From contig NZ_PHTY01000001.1 of assembly GCF_002813135.1 (NCBI RefSeq), forward strand, positions 119,501-183,500: a stretch of DNA of 64,000 nt, read 5' to 3'. Numbering within the stretch: the stretch's first letter is position 1; every line of letters begins with the position of its first letter. The position numbers and the translations under genes were made by a program. Shown piece after piece: positions 44,128 to 53,747 of the stretch. Source of the stretch: Ulvibacter sp. MAR_2010_11 (GTDB taxonomy: Bacteria; Bacteroidota; Bacteroidia; Flavobacteriales; Flavobacteriaceae). Under the pieces are notes generated by a model. The model did not search any database. It had not been told where the DNA came from and was given only the letters and a program-made list of their open reading frames with translations.

Positions 44128-44495
44128 TCTAAAACCGTTACTAAGCTAGGTATGAGCATCATTTATTTCTTTCGGAAGTCGTTTTTGAACTCCCCGAAAA
44201 ATTATTCAAACTGTACTATGATTTACCATAGTTCTAAGAAAGCCATTTTTGAATTCATCATTTTCTAAAAAATGAACGTAACAAACTTAAAATTTAGACG
44301 TCATTATGTATAGATAAGATCCAGAATGTACTCTGTATTCGGTCTATTCCTTGCAATCCCTTATTGCGTTTTCATTGCTCAAAATTTGGTAATAGAAATA
44401 GTAAAAAAGATTGCTATCCTATTAAAATAACAAGGCATATTCATTATAAATGAAAGAAATGTATTCTTAACTTTGAATTTTCATTATTAGACCAA
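44128..44495 (+). promoter_or_regulatory. Intergenic region with promoter for the GNAT gene
   Basis: A TAACTTTG -7 element at 44468-44475, 20 bases before the ATG at 44496, is the main feature. A short hairpin ACTATG-ATTTAC-CATAGT (44214-44231) lies further up. There is no ORF in the rest. Confidence 0.45.
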
Positions 44496-45029
44496 ATGAT
44501 ACATTTTGAAAACTATACGATAAGGCCTCTGGAGCTTGACGACTTAGTACCATATTTTAACTTGGTTGAAAGAAATAGGAAAAGACTGGAAGATTTTTTT
44601 ACTGGTACCGTTTCAAAAACAAAGGATCTTGATGCCACGCGTATTTTTTTGGCTGAAATTATTGAAAAAAGACAAGCAAAGCAGTATTTCCCATATCTTC
44701 TGGTCGATAATGTAACCAATGAATTTGTTGCATTCTTTGATCTGAAGAACGTAGATTGGACAATCCCAAAAACGGAGGTTGGATGTTATACCGACGAGAA
44801 ATTTGCCGGTAAAGGACTCACATCAGAAGCTATAAAACTATTTATTGAGTATTGTTTTAAGCATTTTGAATTCAAAAAAATATATCTAAGAACACATCAT
44901 TCAAACAAGGCAGCGCAACATTTAGCCGAAAAATGCGGTTTCGAAAAAGAAGGAACCATTAGAATGGACTACATCACAACCTCCGGTGAAATAGTAGATT
45001 TAATTTATTACGGCCGAATTCAGAAATAA
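44496..45029 (+). CDS. RimJ/RimL-type GNAT acetyltransferase
   Basis: 177 residues, close to RimJ/RimL ribosomal-protein N-acetyltransferases: IRPLELDDLVPYFNLVERNR at the start, CYTDEKFAGKGLTSEAIKLF as motif A, and IYLRTHHSNKAAQHLAEKCG, then FEKEGTIR at the end. It may acetylate an N-terminal amine or a small molecule. The next gene starts 22 bases downstream and is probably co-transcribed. Confidence 0.9.
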   Translation: MIHFENYTIRPLELDDLVPYFNLVERNRKRLEDFFTGTVSKTKDLDATRIFLAEIIEKRQAKQYFPYLLVDNVTNEFVAFFDLKNVDWTIPKTEVGCYTDEKFAGKGLTSEAIKLFIEYCFKHFEFKKIYLRTHHSNKAAQHLAEKCGFEKEGTIRMDYITTSGEIVDLIYYGRIQK

Positions 45030-45051
45030 TACAAAAGGAATTTAAGACTAA

Positions 45052-45705
45052 ATGACAACACCCAGAGTAAAAATTTGTTGCATCAGCAGTATTGAAGAAG
45101 CGAGAATGGCCATAGCACATGGCGCTTCGGCATTGGGATTAGTAGGGAATATGCCCAGTGGACCCGGAATTATTGAAGACGAATTAATCTATCAAATTGC
45201 AAAAACAGTTCCGCCCCCTATTTCAACTTTCTTGTTGACAAGCGAAACAAAATCGAATGAGATTATTTCACATTACAAACGTGTGTACACTTCGACCATT
45301 CAAATTGTAGATGCTTTGGAACAACGAGACTATGAGTTACTTCGCAAGGAACTGCCCGGCGTAAAACTGGTACAAGTAATTCATGTAATTGATGATGATT
45401 CCGTAAAAGAAGCCATACAGGTTTCAAAGTTCGTGGATGCAATTCTGTTGGATAGTGGAAACCCGAATCTTGCAGTTAAGGAATTAGGAGGAACCGGGAG
45501 AATTCACAACTGGGAGTTAAGTCGTGAAATCAGGCAAGCAATTCCAATACCATTATTCCTTGCCGGAGGCCTGAATAAAGACAACGTAAGGGTCGCCATT
45601 GAAACTGTCAAGCCGTTTGGACTGGATCTGTGCAGTAGCGTTCGTACTGATGGGAAACTCGATTCTTCTAAGTTGACCGACTTTTTTAAAGCCATAGATA
45701 CATAA
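45052..45705 (+). CDS. Phosphoribosylanthranilate isomerase-like (TrpF family) protein
   Basis: 217 residues with the TrpF barrel. The first strand reads RVKICCISS, where Cys9 is the expected catalytic base but the usual KICG has become [15 protein letters not shown] carries the matching acidic residue, and [11 protein letters not shown] plus [15 protein letters not shown] form the phosphate and closing loops. Standard TrpF lies in a trp operon; here its neighbours are a GNAT and a VF530 gene. It may be a stand-alone isomerase with a different substrate, or a second TrpF. Confidence 0.8.
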   Translation: MTTPRVKICCISSIEEARMAIAHGASALGLVGNMPSGPGIIEDELIYQIAKTVPPPISTFLLTSETKSNEIISHYKRVYTSTIQIVDALEQRDYELLRKELPGVKLVQVIHVIDDDSVKEAIQVSKFVDAILLDSGNPNLAVKELGGTGRIHNWELSREIRQAIPIPLFLAGGLNKDNVRVAIETVKPFGLDLCSSVRTDGKLDSSKLTDFFKAIDT

Positions 45706-45718
45706 GATTTTATTCACC

Positions 45719-45964
45719 ATGAAAGATTCGAATCCATTAGGTAATACACAACCAAACAACCCGTTGCACGGGGTGAAATTGATAGTTATACTTGAAAAAT
45801 TAGTTGCAGAATACGGATGGGAGAAACTTGGAATGAAAATTAAAATCAATTGTTTCAACTCTGACCCTTCCATCAAGTCAAGTCTGAAATTTTTGCGAAA
45901 GACACCATGGGCCAGAGAAAAAGTGGAACAGTTATACCTACATCTGCTAAAAAAGAATAAATAA
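45719..45964 (+). CDS. VF530 (DUF2132) small DNA-binding-like protein
   Basis: 81 residues. Family signatures are [20 protein letters not shown], then [20 protein letters not shown] and [20 protein letters not shown]. The family has a helical fold thought to bind DNA. It starts 13 bases after the TrpF-like gene and probably shares its transcript. Confidence 0.92.
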   Translation: MKDSNPLGNTQPNNPLHGVKLIVILEKLVAEYGWEKLGMKIKINCFNSDPSIKSSLKFLRKTPWAREKVEQLYLHLLKKNK

Positions 45965-46072
45965 GTTATAAGGTTAGGTTTTATCTAAAATCAGGCTGCT
46001 AAATGGATCGCTGCTATTGCAATACTTATAAAAAAGATTATTTTTATAAAATCATAAGTAGAAACAGAAGAT

Positions 46073-46435
46073 ATGAGCACAACAAGTCATCACGATGAAC
46101 GGATTGCAAAAATGACCTTTGCCTCGGTGTATCCACACTACATCACCAAAGTTGAGAAAAAAGGGAGGTCAATAGATGAATTAAATCAGGTTATTGAATG
46201 GCTCACCGGATATGATAAAAAAAAGCTGGAAGTACTTATAAAAGAAAAGGCAACCTTTGAAGCGTTTTTTCAAAATGCAACATTGAATCCAAATGCGAAA
46301 CTAATTACCGGAGTAATTTGCGGATACAGGATTGAAGACATTGAAAATGAGTTAACCAAGCAAGTACGCTATTTGGACAAGCTGGTAGACGAATTGGCAA
46401 GAGGTCGTAAAATGGAGAAGATTTTACGAGATTAA
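46073..46435 (+). CDS. DUF2200 family protein
   Basis: 120 residues. Clear family pattern: [20 protein letters not shown], then [20 protein letters not shown] and [21 protein letters not shown] small soluble protein of unknown function, often found in stand-alone genes. It lies head-to-tail with the preceding gene and convergent with the - strand gene that follows. Confidence 0.92.
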   Translation: MSTTSHHDERIAKMTFASVYPHYITKVEKKGRSIDELNQVIEWLTGYDKKKLEVLIKEKATFEAFFQNATLNPNAKLITGVICGYRIEDIENELTKQVRYLDKLVDELARGRKMEKILRD

Positions 46436-46461
46436 AAAAAAACTTTCTAAAAATTCTGTGG

Positions 46462-47358
46462 TTAATGCACTACAATCTTGAGGATTATCTTACGCTCAAA
46501 CTCGCTAGAATAAGCCGATACAAGATATATTCCGGACTTGTAGTGTGATAAATCTAAAGTAACGGAATTGTTCCCTCTATTGGTCAATGCAGCGTGTTCC
46601 TTTCCAATAATGTCGTATACTTTAATTATAGAGACGTTTTCTGTGTTGATAATTTGATAGGTTCCCGTTGTAAGATTACTTATTAACTTCACATTAGTAA
46701 AAGGGTTTTCAATATCATCCACATTCAGTACGATGGTGGGTTCACAAGTATCCATAATATCGAAATCTGTATAAAACGGAATACTGCTTTTATACATACA
46801 ACCCAATCTACCCACACTATTTACACTGGGATCCCCACTGGGAGCATTAATAAGTGAAAGTGAGCCGGCTCCTTCTACCCAAATAGCATTGTTTGTTCCT
46901 GCCGGATTCGATGGCGTAGGCGAAAAATAGTAATGCCTGTAATCGTTCCCGTCTACCAAGGGTCTGGGAATTATTGAATCTAACCGATAATAACCTGCAT
47001 TTTCGGGAAAGGGCGTCAACGGATTCTTCATATCCATGGAATCACCAACCTTCAGACTAAAATCATAGAGTAGATATTCACTATCACCTCCCGGCGGTAC
47101 GAGCCGTAAATACACCTTCTGTTCAGCCACTTCTTCCCGAAGCAAAAAGGTTCTGGAAATATAATGGTATCCATCCAATATTTTATAACTCGTGTTATCT
47201 ACAATGGTATCTCCGTTGGTGTAATAAATATCGGTTGAGCAGTCGACAAAACAATATCTAAGATGCCATTCGTTATAATAATCCAACAAAGGTTTATAAT
47301 CCTGTGCAACAATTGGAATTGTACTTAATAGCAAAAAGACAACTACTAATTTCTTCAT
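46462..47358 (-). CDS. Secreted protein with type IX sorting domain
   Basis: 298 residues from the MKKLVVVFLLLS start, with a signal peptide ending IVAQ. The first 220 residues describe an extracellular domain without a recognised enzyme motif. The last about 75 are a T9SS type-A sorting domain (KVYDIIGKEHAALTNRGNNS, then LDLSHYKSGIYLVSA), which directs export through PorSS and anchoring or release at the surface. A 12-residue upstream extension is in frame but lacks support. This is the first - strand gene in the window. Confidence 0.85.
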   Translation of the reverse strand: MKKLVVVFLLLSTIPIVAQDYKPLLDYYNEWHLRYCFVDCSTDIYYTNGDTIVDNTSYKILDGYHYISRTFLLREEVAEQKVYLRLVPPGGDSEYLLYDFSLKVGDSMDMKNPLTPFPENAGYYRLDSIIPRPLVDGNDYRHYYFSPTPSNPAGTNNAIWVEGAGSLSLINAPSGDPSVNSVGRLGCMYKSSIPFYTDFDIMDTCEPTIVLNVDDIENPFTNVKLISNLTTGTYQIINTENVSIIKVYDIIGKEHAALTNRGNNSVTLDLSHYKSGIYLVSAYSSEFERKIILKIVVH

Positions 47359-47553
47359 AATAGAATGTATCTGTTTTAAAATAGATTCCTTCATTAATCC
47401 ATAATTCGTAAATATAAAATTTTAATACTATAACAGATACAGATTATCCGTTAGTTCCTAATTGAAGAAAATATTTTTACCTTTATTAAGCCGAAAAAAA
47501 TACAACTTAACCAATACTTCTAATCCTAAGCTAACACGCCCGAACTGAAAATA

Positions 47554-48039
47554 ATGGAATTCATTAACACCAAAGCTCTGACGAAATCTCAAAAAGAAGA
47601 GATTCATAATTTATGGAACAATGAGTACCCTGAAAAGTTAAACCATGCGAATTTATCGGCATTTGAAAAGTATTTAGAAAGTCTCTCAAATCAATCGCAT
47701 ATCTTATTAATCGATGATAATAAGATGATTAAGGGTTGGTATTTTCACTTTCTTCGAGAAAATGAAAAGTGGTTTGCAATCATACTGGATTCTGAGATTC
47801 AAGGGAAAGGATTTGGTTCTAAAATTCTAAATTTAGCAAAGGAGACAGAAACAGAACTAAATGGTTGGGTAATTGATAAAAGCAGTGATAAAAAGAGAAA
47901 TGGAGAATTATACAAATCGCCGTTGCACTTTTACTTGAAAAACGAATTTGAATTACTGCCCGAAATAAGATTAGAACTCGAAATACTATCGGCTGTAAAA
48001 ATAAAGTGGGTAAAAGCAATTGCACACAACCTGTCCTGA
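47554..48039 (+). CDS. GNAT-like N-acetyltransferase
   Basis: 161 residues. NLWNNEYPEKLNHANLSAFE is a typical N-terminal region. FAIILDSEIQGKGFGSKILN carries the Q/R-x-x-G-x-G/A acetyl-CoA loop. The C-terminal end FYLKNEFELLPEIRLELEIL follows the usual GNAT pattern. The substrate is unknown. It is divergently oriented from the sorting-domain gene. Confidence 0.82.
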   Translation: MEFINTKALTKSQKEEIHNLWNNEYPEKLNHANLSAFEKYLESLSNQSHILLIDDNKMIKGWYFHFLRENEKWFAIILDSEIQGKGFGSKILNLAKETETELNGWVIDKSSDKKRNGELYKSPLHFYLKNEFELLPEIRLELEILSAVKIKWVKAIAHNLS

Positions 48040-48457
48040 GTAGAGCTTTTATATATAATCATGGTCGGTGCTTACAATTTGAAGGAAACAGAGCAATTGT
48101 TTTTAATGTATCTGAAAAGCTTCCGGAAATCGAATTAAGACATTGTATTGCAATAGCATTAACATATCACAAAATCAAGCACTTACCTTTATTAGGGGCC
48201 TAACAATTTCGGAAGGAAATACTTTGCAACCACGTCGTTTTTTAAGAGAAATGTAACAAAAGCAATAGAACAAAAATGCAAAAAATAAGTTACCTTTAGC
48301 TAATAGAAAAAATCATCGTCTAGCAGTTCATTTCTGTCCCTTTCCCACCCTCTAAACCCAAAATAGGACAACCATGCGCAGTGAAATGTGGGCTATAACA
48401 CTTTGGAATCGATATTGTTATTGATTCAATTTCGGAAAACAAATCGAAAATAAAAAA
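48040..48457 (+). other. Intergenic region, no firm feature
   Basis: 418 bases between the GNAT and SDR genes. An open frame (to 48203) giving SRAFIYNHGRCLQFEGNRAI has no start or family and may be a remnant. TACCTTTA at 48289-48296 is a weak -7 match. There is no terminator or clear spacer. Confidence 0.35.
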
Positions 48458-49153
48458 ATGAGAAATTATGTAGTTATAGGGGGTTCCTCTGGAATCGGGA
48501 AAGCGCTTGTAAAAGTACTCAAAGATAAAGACGCTACGATTATATCCACTTTTAATAAAAATACCCCGCAAGAAGAAAATGAAAATGTTTCCTATCATAA
48601 ATTTAATGTATTAAGTGACTCTTTAGACCTTGCACTTTTCCCTGAAGCACTTCACGGTTTGGTCTATTGCCCCGGAAGTATTAATTTGAAACCCTTTCAC
48701 CGTTTTTCAGAAGATAGTTTTATTGAAGATTTTAAACTACAGGTAACCGGTGCAATCAAAATAATTCAACTCCTTTTACCAAAATTAAAAAAAAGTGAAG
48801 ACGCTTCCATCGTATTATTTTCTACAGTGGCAGTCCAACAAGGTTTTAATTTTCATTCACAAGTTTCAGCATCAAAAGGTGCAATTGAAGGGTTGACACG
48901 GGCACTGGCCGCCGAGTTTGCGCCGAGTATTAGAGTAAATGCTATTGCACCCTCTCTTACCAATACTCCCTTAGCCGAAAGATTACTGAATAGTCCGGAA
49001 AAATTAGCCGCCCAGTCCGACCTTAACCCCTTAAAAAGAGTGGGGAAATCCGAGGATGTTGCCGAAGCTGCAGCTTACTTATTGTCGCCAAAATCTTCCT
49101 GGATTACCGGTCAAATTATTCATGTAGATGGCGGCTTTTCATCAATAAAATAA
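48458..49153 (+). CDS. SDR-family oxidoreductase
   Basis: A 231-residue short-chain dehydrogenase. The NAD(P) motif GGSSGIGKAL is at residues 8-17. The active-site lysine is in SQVSASKGAIEGLTRALAAE; the normal YxxxK tyrosine is replaced by a Ser/Ala-containing SASK, as in some SDR subgroups. The end YLLSPKSSWITGQIIHVDGG is classical. It heads a six-gene operon with tight spacing that ends in a photolyase. Confidence 0.9.
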   Translation: MRNYVVIGGSSGIGKALVKVLKDKDATIISTFNKNTPQEENENVSYHKFNVLSDSLDLALFPEALHGLVYCPGSINLKPFHRFSEDSFIEDFKLQVTGAIKIIQLLLPKLKKSEDASIVLFSTVAVQQGFNFHSQVSASKGAIEGLTRALAAEFAPSIRVNAIAPSLTNTPLAERLLNSPEKLAAQSDLNPLKRVGKSEDVAEAAAYLLSPKSSWITGQIIHVDGGFSSIK

Positions 49154-49159
49154 ATTACT

Positions 49160-49333
49160 ATGTTTAAACTGTTTAAGAAAAAAACTAAAATTGAAAAATT
49201 AGAAATTCAATACCGCAAATTATTGGAGGAAGCTCACAAACTTTCCACTACCAATCGAAAATTGAGTGATCGTAAAATATTCGATGCAAATGAAATCCTT
49301 AAACAAATTGAACTTTTAAAAGAAAGCAATTAG
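49160..49333 (+). CDS. Lacal_2735 family small protein
   Basis: 57 residues, ATG at 49160, 6 bases after the SDR stop and 1 base before the next ATG. MFKLFKKKTKIEKLEIQYRK, then LLEEAHKLSTTNRKLSDRKI matches the small Flavobacteria-specific Lacal_2735 family. It is charged and probably coiled-coil, of unknown role. Its tight operon placement supports it being real. Confidence 0.85.
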   Translation: MFKLFKKKTKIEKLEIQYRKLLEEAHKLSTTNRKLSDRKIFDANEILKQIELLKESN

Positions 49334-49334
49334 A

Positions 49335-49796
49335 ATGGGGTTTTATCAATTTTACAAACAACAGTTGGTGCATCAACCTGTTGAAAAATTATGGGACTTT
49401 ATTTCGCGCCCAGAAAATCTTAAAAAAATCACGCCAAAAAAAATGGGTTTCGATATCACATCTGAAAACCTACCGGAGACCATGTACAGTGGCATGATTG
49501 TGAGTTATATAGTCGCTCCCATTTTAGGTATAAAAACTACTTGGGTCACAGAGATAACACATGTAAAACCGCGTGAATATTTTGTAGATGAACAACGCGT
49601 AGGACCTTATAAACTATGGCATCATCAACATTTTTTAGAATCGGTACCCGAAGGAACCTTAATGAGAGATATCGTTAGCTATCAGCCTCCTTACGGAATT
49701 CTGGGAAGCATTGCAAATCAACTTTTTATAAAGAGAAAACTGAATGAAATTTTCGAATATAGATCGAAAGTACTCACTCAATTATTTAACCATTAA
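49335..49796 (+). CDS. SRPBCC-family ligand-binding protein
   Basis: 153 residues. LVHQPVEKLWDFISRPENLK, then KITPKKMGFDI, GMIVSYIVAPILGIKTTWVT and WHHQHFLESVPEGTLMRDIV are typical of START/Bet v1-like SRPBCC proteins, often annotated as cell-division inhibitor-like in Flavobacteria light-response clusters. It probably binds a hydrophobic ligand. Operon position between Lacal_2735 and the NAD-binding/DUF2867 gene. Confidence 0.88.
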   Translation: MGFYQFYKQQLVHQPVEKLWDFISRPENLKKITPKKMGFDITSENLPETMYSGMIVSYIVAPILGIKTTWVTEITHVKPREYFVDEQRVGPYKLWHHQHFLESVPEGTLMRDIVSYQPPYGILGSIANQLFIKRKLNEIFEYRSKVLTQLFNH

Positions 49797-49877
49797 TAAG
49801 GATAAATCTATAAATGAAATCGTAGCTTACAAAAAATTACTTTGTTTAGATAAAGGCATAATTGTACTATAATTTAT

Positions 49878-51293
49878 ATGAAAATACTTTTAACAGGAGC
49901 CACCGGATATATTGGCAAGCGATTATTACCCTCTTTGGTGGAAGCAGGGCATGAAGTAATTTGTTGTGTTCGTGATATTAATAGATTTTATCCTCCCGAA
50001 TCTTTAAAAGATAAAATTACAACAATACAGCTGGATTTATTGGATGAAACCACATTAGATGCTATTCCTAAGGACATAGACGGAGCCTATTATCTAGTGC
50101 ATTCCATGTCTGCTTCAAGCGATTATAAAACCCTCGAACAGCAATCGGCCACAAATTTCAGAAAAGCCATTTCAGAAACAAAGGTGCAGCATGTAATTTA
50201 TTTAAGCGGAATTGTAAACGAAGACAACCTCTCTGAACATCTGGCCTCCAGAAAAAACGTAGAAGATGAGCTTAAAAAAGGACCTTATAATTTTACCACC
50301 TTAAGAGCGGGAATTATTATTGGCTCCGGGAGTGCATCTTTCGAAATAATTAGGGATTTAGTCGAAAAGCTTCCCATAATGATTACCCCAAAATGGCTCA
50401 AAACAAAATGCCAACCTATAGGAATCTCAGATGTAATTTCCTTTCTTTCCAAAACGTTGTTCAACCCAAAAACATTCAATCAAAATTTTGATATTGGCGG
50501 CCCGGATATTTTATCCTACAAGGATATGCTCCTGAATTTCGGCAAGGTGAGAAATCTAAAAAGAACCATTTTAATAGTTCCGGTGATGACACCAAAACTG
50601 TCTTCGTACTGGTTGTATTTTGTGACTTCAACTTCCTATAAACTTGCCGCTTCTCTCGTAAATAGTATGAAAATTGAAGTGATTTGCAGAAACAATGATC
50701 TGGCATCCATTCTAAACATAACCCCATTAAGTTACGAGGAATCTTTGAAAAAAGCCTTCAGCAAAATTGAAAATAACGAAATCGTCTCCAGCTGGAAAGA
50801 CGCGTACGTTAGCAGCGGGATGGCGATTAATATATCCGATTTTATTGAAGTGCCAAAATACGGATGTTTCAAAGATAGCCGCAGTATGGTTTACGAAAGC
50901 CGAGAAAAGTGTGTCAATAAAATATGGAGTATCGGTGGAAAAACGGGATGGTATTACGGAAATTGGCTCTGGAAAATACGCGGGCACTTGGATAAGTTTT
51001 TTGGGGGAGTAGGACTAAGACGAGGCCGTACCAATCGAAATTCAATTCAAATTGGTGACGCCTTGGATTTTTGGCGTGTATTATATGCAAATAAAGAAGA
51101 AGGCAGATTATTGCTGTTTGCCGAAATGAAACTTCCGGGAGAGGCATGGCTTGAGTTTAAATTGGACTCGGGGAAACTTATTCAAACTGCCACGTTCCGG
51201 CCCCTGGGTTTATTGGGAAGGGCTTATTGGTTTATGGTGTTGCCTTTTCACGGATTTATTTTTAAGGGAATGCTAAAGAAATTGGTAACATAA
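49878..51293 (+). CDS. NAD(P)-binding and DUF2867 two-domain protein
   Basis: 471 residues. The N-terminal atypical SDR domain begins MKILLTGATGYIGKRLLPSL with the GxxGxxG nucleotide loop (7-13). The C-terminal DUF2867 domain (from about 330) has WSIGGKTGWYYGNWLWKIRG, then LRRGRTNRNSIQIGDALDFW. Related two-domain proteins sit with photolyase and TspO in Flavobacteria. The reaction is unknown, possibly on a quinone or lipid. The next ATG begins 1 base after the stop. Confidence 0.9.
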   Translation: MKILLTGATGYIGKRLLPSLVEAGHEVICCVRDINRFYPPESLKDKITTIQLDLLDETTLDAIPKDIDGAYYLVHSMSASSDYKTLEQQSATNFRKAISETKVQHVIYLSGIVNEDNLSEHLASRKNVEDELKKGPYNFTTLRAGIIIGSGSASFEIIRDLVEKLPIMITPKWLKTKCQPIGISDVISFLSKTLFNPKTFNQNFDIGGPDILSYKDMLLNFGKVRNLKRTILIVPVMTPKLSSYWLYFVTSTSYKLAASLVNSMKIEVICRNNDLASILNITPLSYEESLKKAFSKIENNEIVSSWKDAYVSSGMAINISDFIEVPKYGCFKDSRSMVYESREKCVNKIWSIGGKTGWYYGNWLWKIRGHLDKFFGGVGLRRGRTNRNSIQIGDALDFWRVLYANKEEGRLLLFAEMKLPGEAWLEFKLDSGKLIQTATFRPLGLLGRAYWFMVLPFHGFIFKGMLKKLVT

Positions 51294-51294
51294 A

Positions 51295-51753
51295 ATGATT
51301 AAAAGAATACTGCTTTTTTTGGTTTTAAATTTTTCAGCCCTGGCTATTGGCGGATTGTTTACAAGAAGCGGCGTTGCTTCCCTATGGTATCAAAATTTGG
51401 AGAAAGCTCCCTGGACCCCACCCGGATGGGTGTTCGGAGCAGCTTGGACTTTTATTATGATTTGTTTTGCCATTTATATGGCCTATTTAATTGTAGAAAA
51501 TACCAATCGAAAAAAAATAATCTCATTGTTCGCATTTCAATGGATCTTAAATGCACTTTGGAATCCTGTCTTCTTTTACTTCCATGCTATGCTGGCCGGA
51601 CTTATTGTTATTACTTTGCTTACCCTACTAATTACTTATTTCCTTTTTCATTATAATAAAGAGCTTCGGTTAAAATCTGTATTTATACTTCCCTATTTTA
51701 TTTGGATTTTAATTGCCACTTCGCTCAACGCCTACATTCTAATAATGAATTAA
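51295..51753 (+). CDS. TspO/MBR family protein
   Basis: A 152-residue five-helix membrane protein of the TspO/peripheral benzodiazepine-receptor family, which binds porphyrins and responds to light or oxidative stress. Diagnostic are WYQNLEKAPWTPPGWVFGAA (residues 27-46), WILNALWNPVFFYFHAMLAG and the end LPYFIWILIATSLNAYI. It is in operon with photolyase 3 bases downstream, consistent with a light-related role. Confidence 0.93.
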   Translation: MIKRILLFLVLNFSALAIGGLFTRSGVASLWYQNLEKAPWTPPGWVFGAAWTFIMICFAIYMAYLIVENTNRKKIISLFAFQWILNALWNPVFFYFHAMLAGLIVITLLTLLITYFLFHYNKELRLKSVFILPYFIWILIATSLNAYILIMN

Positions 51754-51756
51754 TCT

Positions 51757-53037
51757 ATGGATAGCATTTCTATTTTTTGGTTCAGAAGAGACCTTAGACT
51801 CGACGACAATACTGCGCTCCACGAAGCACTGAAAAGCGGTGTGAGCATCTTGCCAATCTTTATTTTCGATGAATTTATTCTGAATGAACTCCCCGTAAAT
51901 GATGCCAGAGTTACTTTTATTTACGACAATCTACATAACATTGACCAAAAGTTAAAAGCACACAATTCTTCCATACTCTGTTTGAAGGGAACTCCTATCG
52001 AAATATGGAAAAAACTTATTGCAACCTACTCTATAAATAGTGTTTTTGTGAACAAGGATTATGAGCCGTATGCCCGAAAGCGCGATAATGAGGTTGCAAA
52101 GCTTTTGGCAGACAATGAGATTGAATTTCTTTCTTACAAGGATCAAGTGATTCATGAAGAAAATGATGTCTTAAAAAATGACGGGACCCCCTATACAGTC
52201 TTTACCCCCTACGCCAATAAATGGCTGGAAATCTATTCACCAAAAAATCCGTTGGGAGCACCTGCTTATAAAAACTTTTATCAGGAAATACATTCTTTCC
52301 CTACTTTGGACGATTTAGGTTTTAAACCGTCTACTATAAAAGTGCAGGATTATGACCTGTCTCAGGTTAATGCGTATTCTAAAAATCGTGACTTCCCACA
52401 TTTGGACGCCACAAGTTACCTCAGTGCGCATTTACGTTTCGGAACGGTGGGAATAAGAACCATCATAGCCCAATTGAAAAAGTCTGATTCGATATTTCTG
52501 AAAGAATTAATCTGGCGCGAGTTTTTTATGCAGATACTGTTTCATTTTCCCAAAGTCGTCACTGAAAATTTTAAAGCCAAATACAATAACATTGAGTGGT
52601 TAAACAATGAAAATGATTTTAAAAAATGGTGTGATGGTAACACCGGATATCCAATGGTGGATGCAGGTATGCGTCAATTAAATGCAACCGGGTATATGCA
52701 TAACCGTGTACGGATGATCACCGCCGGCTTTCTATGTAAGCATCTCTTGATCGACTGGAAATGGGGAGAGGCTTATTTTGCTTCGAAGTTGCTGGATTAC
52801 GAATTATCCTCAAACAACGGCAATTGGCAATGGGCTGCAGGTACGGGTTGCGATGCAGCACCCTATTTTAGGATATTCAACCCTACGGCACAATTAAAAA
52901 AATTCGACAAGGAACAACGCTACATAAAAAAGTGGATTCCTGAATTAGCTACCGATTCCTACCCTGAACCTATGGTTGAACATACATTTGCCAGAAAAAG
53001 AGCTTTGGAGGTTTACAAAAAAGGGATCCTCGATTAA
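51757..53037 (+). CDS. Deoxyribodipyrimidine photolyase (cryptochrome/photolyase family)
   Basis: A 426-residue class I photolyase that repairs cyclobutane dimers with light. The N-terminal alpha/beta antenna domain starts SISIFWFRRDLRLDDNTAL. The FAD-binding helical domain carries ELIWREFFMQILFHFP, GYPMVDAGMRQLNATGYMHN and NNGNWQWAAGTGCDAAPYFR. The length is somewhat short, but all core motifs are present. It ends the light-response operon. The FAD-domain motifs support CPD repair rather than a sensory cryptochrome. Confidence 0.93.
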   Translation: MDSISIFWFRRDLRLDDNTALHEALKSGVSILPIFIFDEFILNELPVNDARVTFIYDNLHNIDQKLKAHNSSILCLKGTPIEIWKKLIATYSINSVFVNKDYEPYARKRDNEVAKLLADNEIEFLSYKDQVIHEENDVLKNDGTPYTVFTPYANKWLEIYSPKNPLGAPAYKNFYQEIHSFPTLDDLGFKPSTIKVQDYDLSQVNAYSKNRDFPHLDATSYLSAHLRFGTVGIRTIIAQLKKSDSIFLKELIWREFFMQILFHFPKVVTENFKAKYNNIEWLNNENDFKKWCDGNTGYPMVDAGMRQLNATGYMHNRVRMITAGFLCKHLLIDWKWGEAYFASKLLDYELSSNNGNWQWAAGTGCDAAPYFRIFNPTAQLKKFDKEQRYIKKWIPELATDSYPEPMVEHTFARKRALEVYKKGILD

Positions 53038-53286
53038 AATACACCTAAGTATAGAATTGTGACCTTTTTTATTTTGAATTCAGCAGATATTGTTTTTAAA
53101 TTAATTTTATATCCGTTAATTTTAACATTGAAGGCTGGAAGATCCAATTCATTTGGTGCGATATTTTTTACTGTGTATTAAGGATCGTAAAAATATGATA
53201 CCATTCCGGGCAGCACCCGGGTACTTTTCTCGTGTCATTCCTTTTCATTGCCTCATCGATACAAACAACTAAACAATTGAAAAGAA

Positions 53287-53742
53287 ATGAAAAAATCGAA
53301 TTACACTACATTTATCTTGATGTTGATTTGTTCCGCAGTTTCAATGTACATCACCATGTATTTTAACACGTATGAAATGAGTCATGTGTATTTTAGTTGG
53401 ACGAGAATGTACATGACCTTTATAGGGATTGGCGGGATGTCAATTATCATGTTTTTGTTTATGAAAAAGATGTACCTCAACAAGGTGAAAAACACGGCAA
53501 TAGTTGTGGGAAGCCTTTTTTTAATGGCAATTTCCACCTATTTGGTGCGTCAACAAATTCCTATAAGCGACCTTAAGTGGATGAAGGCAATGATACCCCA
53601 TCATTCTATTGCAGTTCTTACAAGTACCAGAGCCGAATTGAAAGACCCTGAAGTTAAAAAATTAGCCGAAGAGATTATCAAAGCTCAGGAAAAAGAGATT
53701 GCTGAGATGAAAAAAATGATCGAACGCTTGGAAAATAAATAA
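53287..53742 (+). CDS. DUF305 membrane protein
   Basis: 151 residues: three to four membrane segments, Met-rich in places, then a C-terminal DUF305-type ferritin-like helix with KAMIPHHSIAVLTSTRAELK. The MIPHH motif could bind metal. Related proteins often occur near copper or silver resistance genes, but none are seen here. The next gene follows after 5 bases. Upstream, 53206-53220 has a short CCGGG-CAGCA-CCCGG hairpin. Confidence 0.88.
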   Translation: MKKSNYTTFILMLICSAVSMYITMYFNTYEMSHVYFSWTRMYMTFIGIGGMSIIMFLFMKKMYLNKVKNTAIVVGSLFLMAISTYLVRQQIPISDLKWMKAMIPHHSIAVLTSTRAELKDPEVKKLAEEIIKAQEKEIAEMKKMIERLENK

Positions 53743-53747
53743 TAGTT

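Noticed and set aside
48006-48203. 65-residue ORF after the GNAT gene
   Set aside because: It overlaps the GNAT end and has no ribosome site or family. Kept only as a possible remnant in the gap description.
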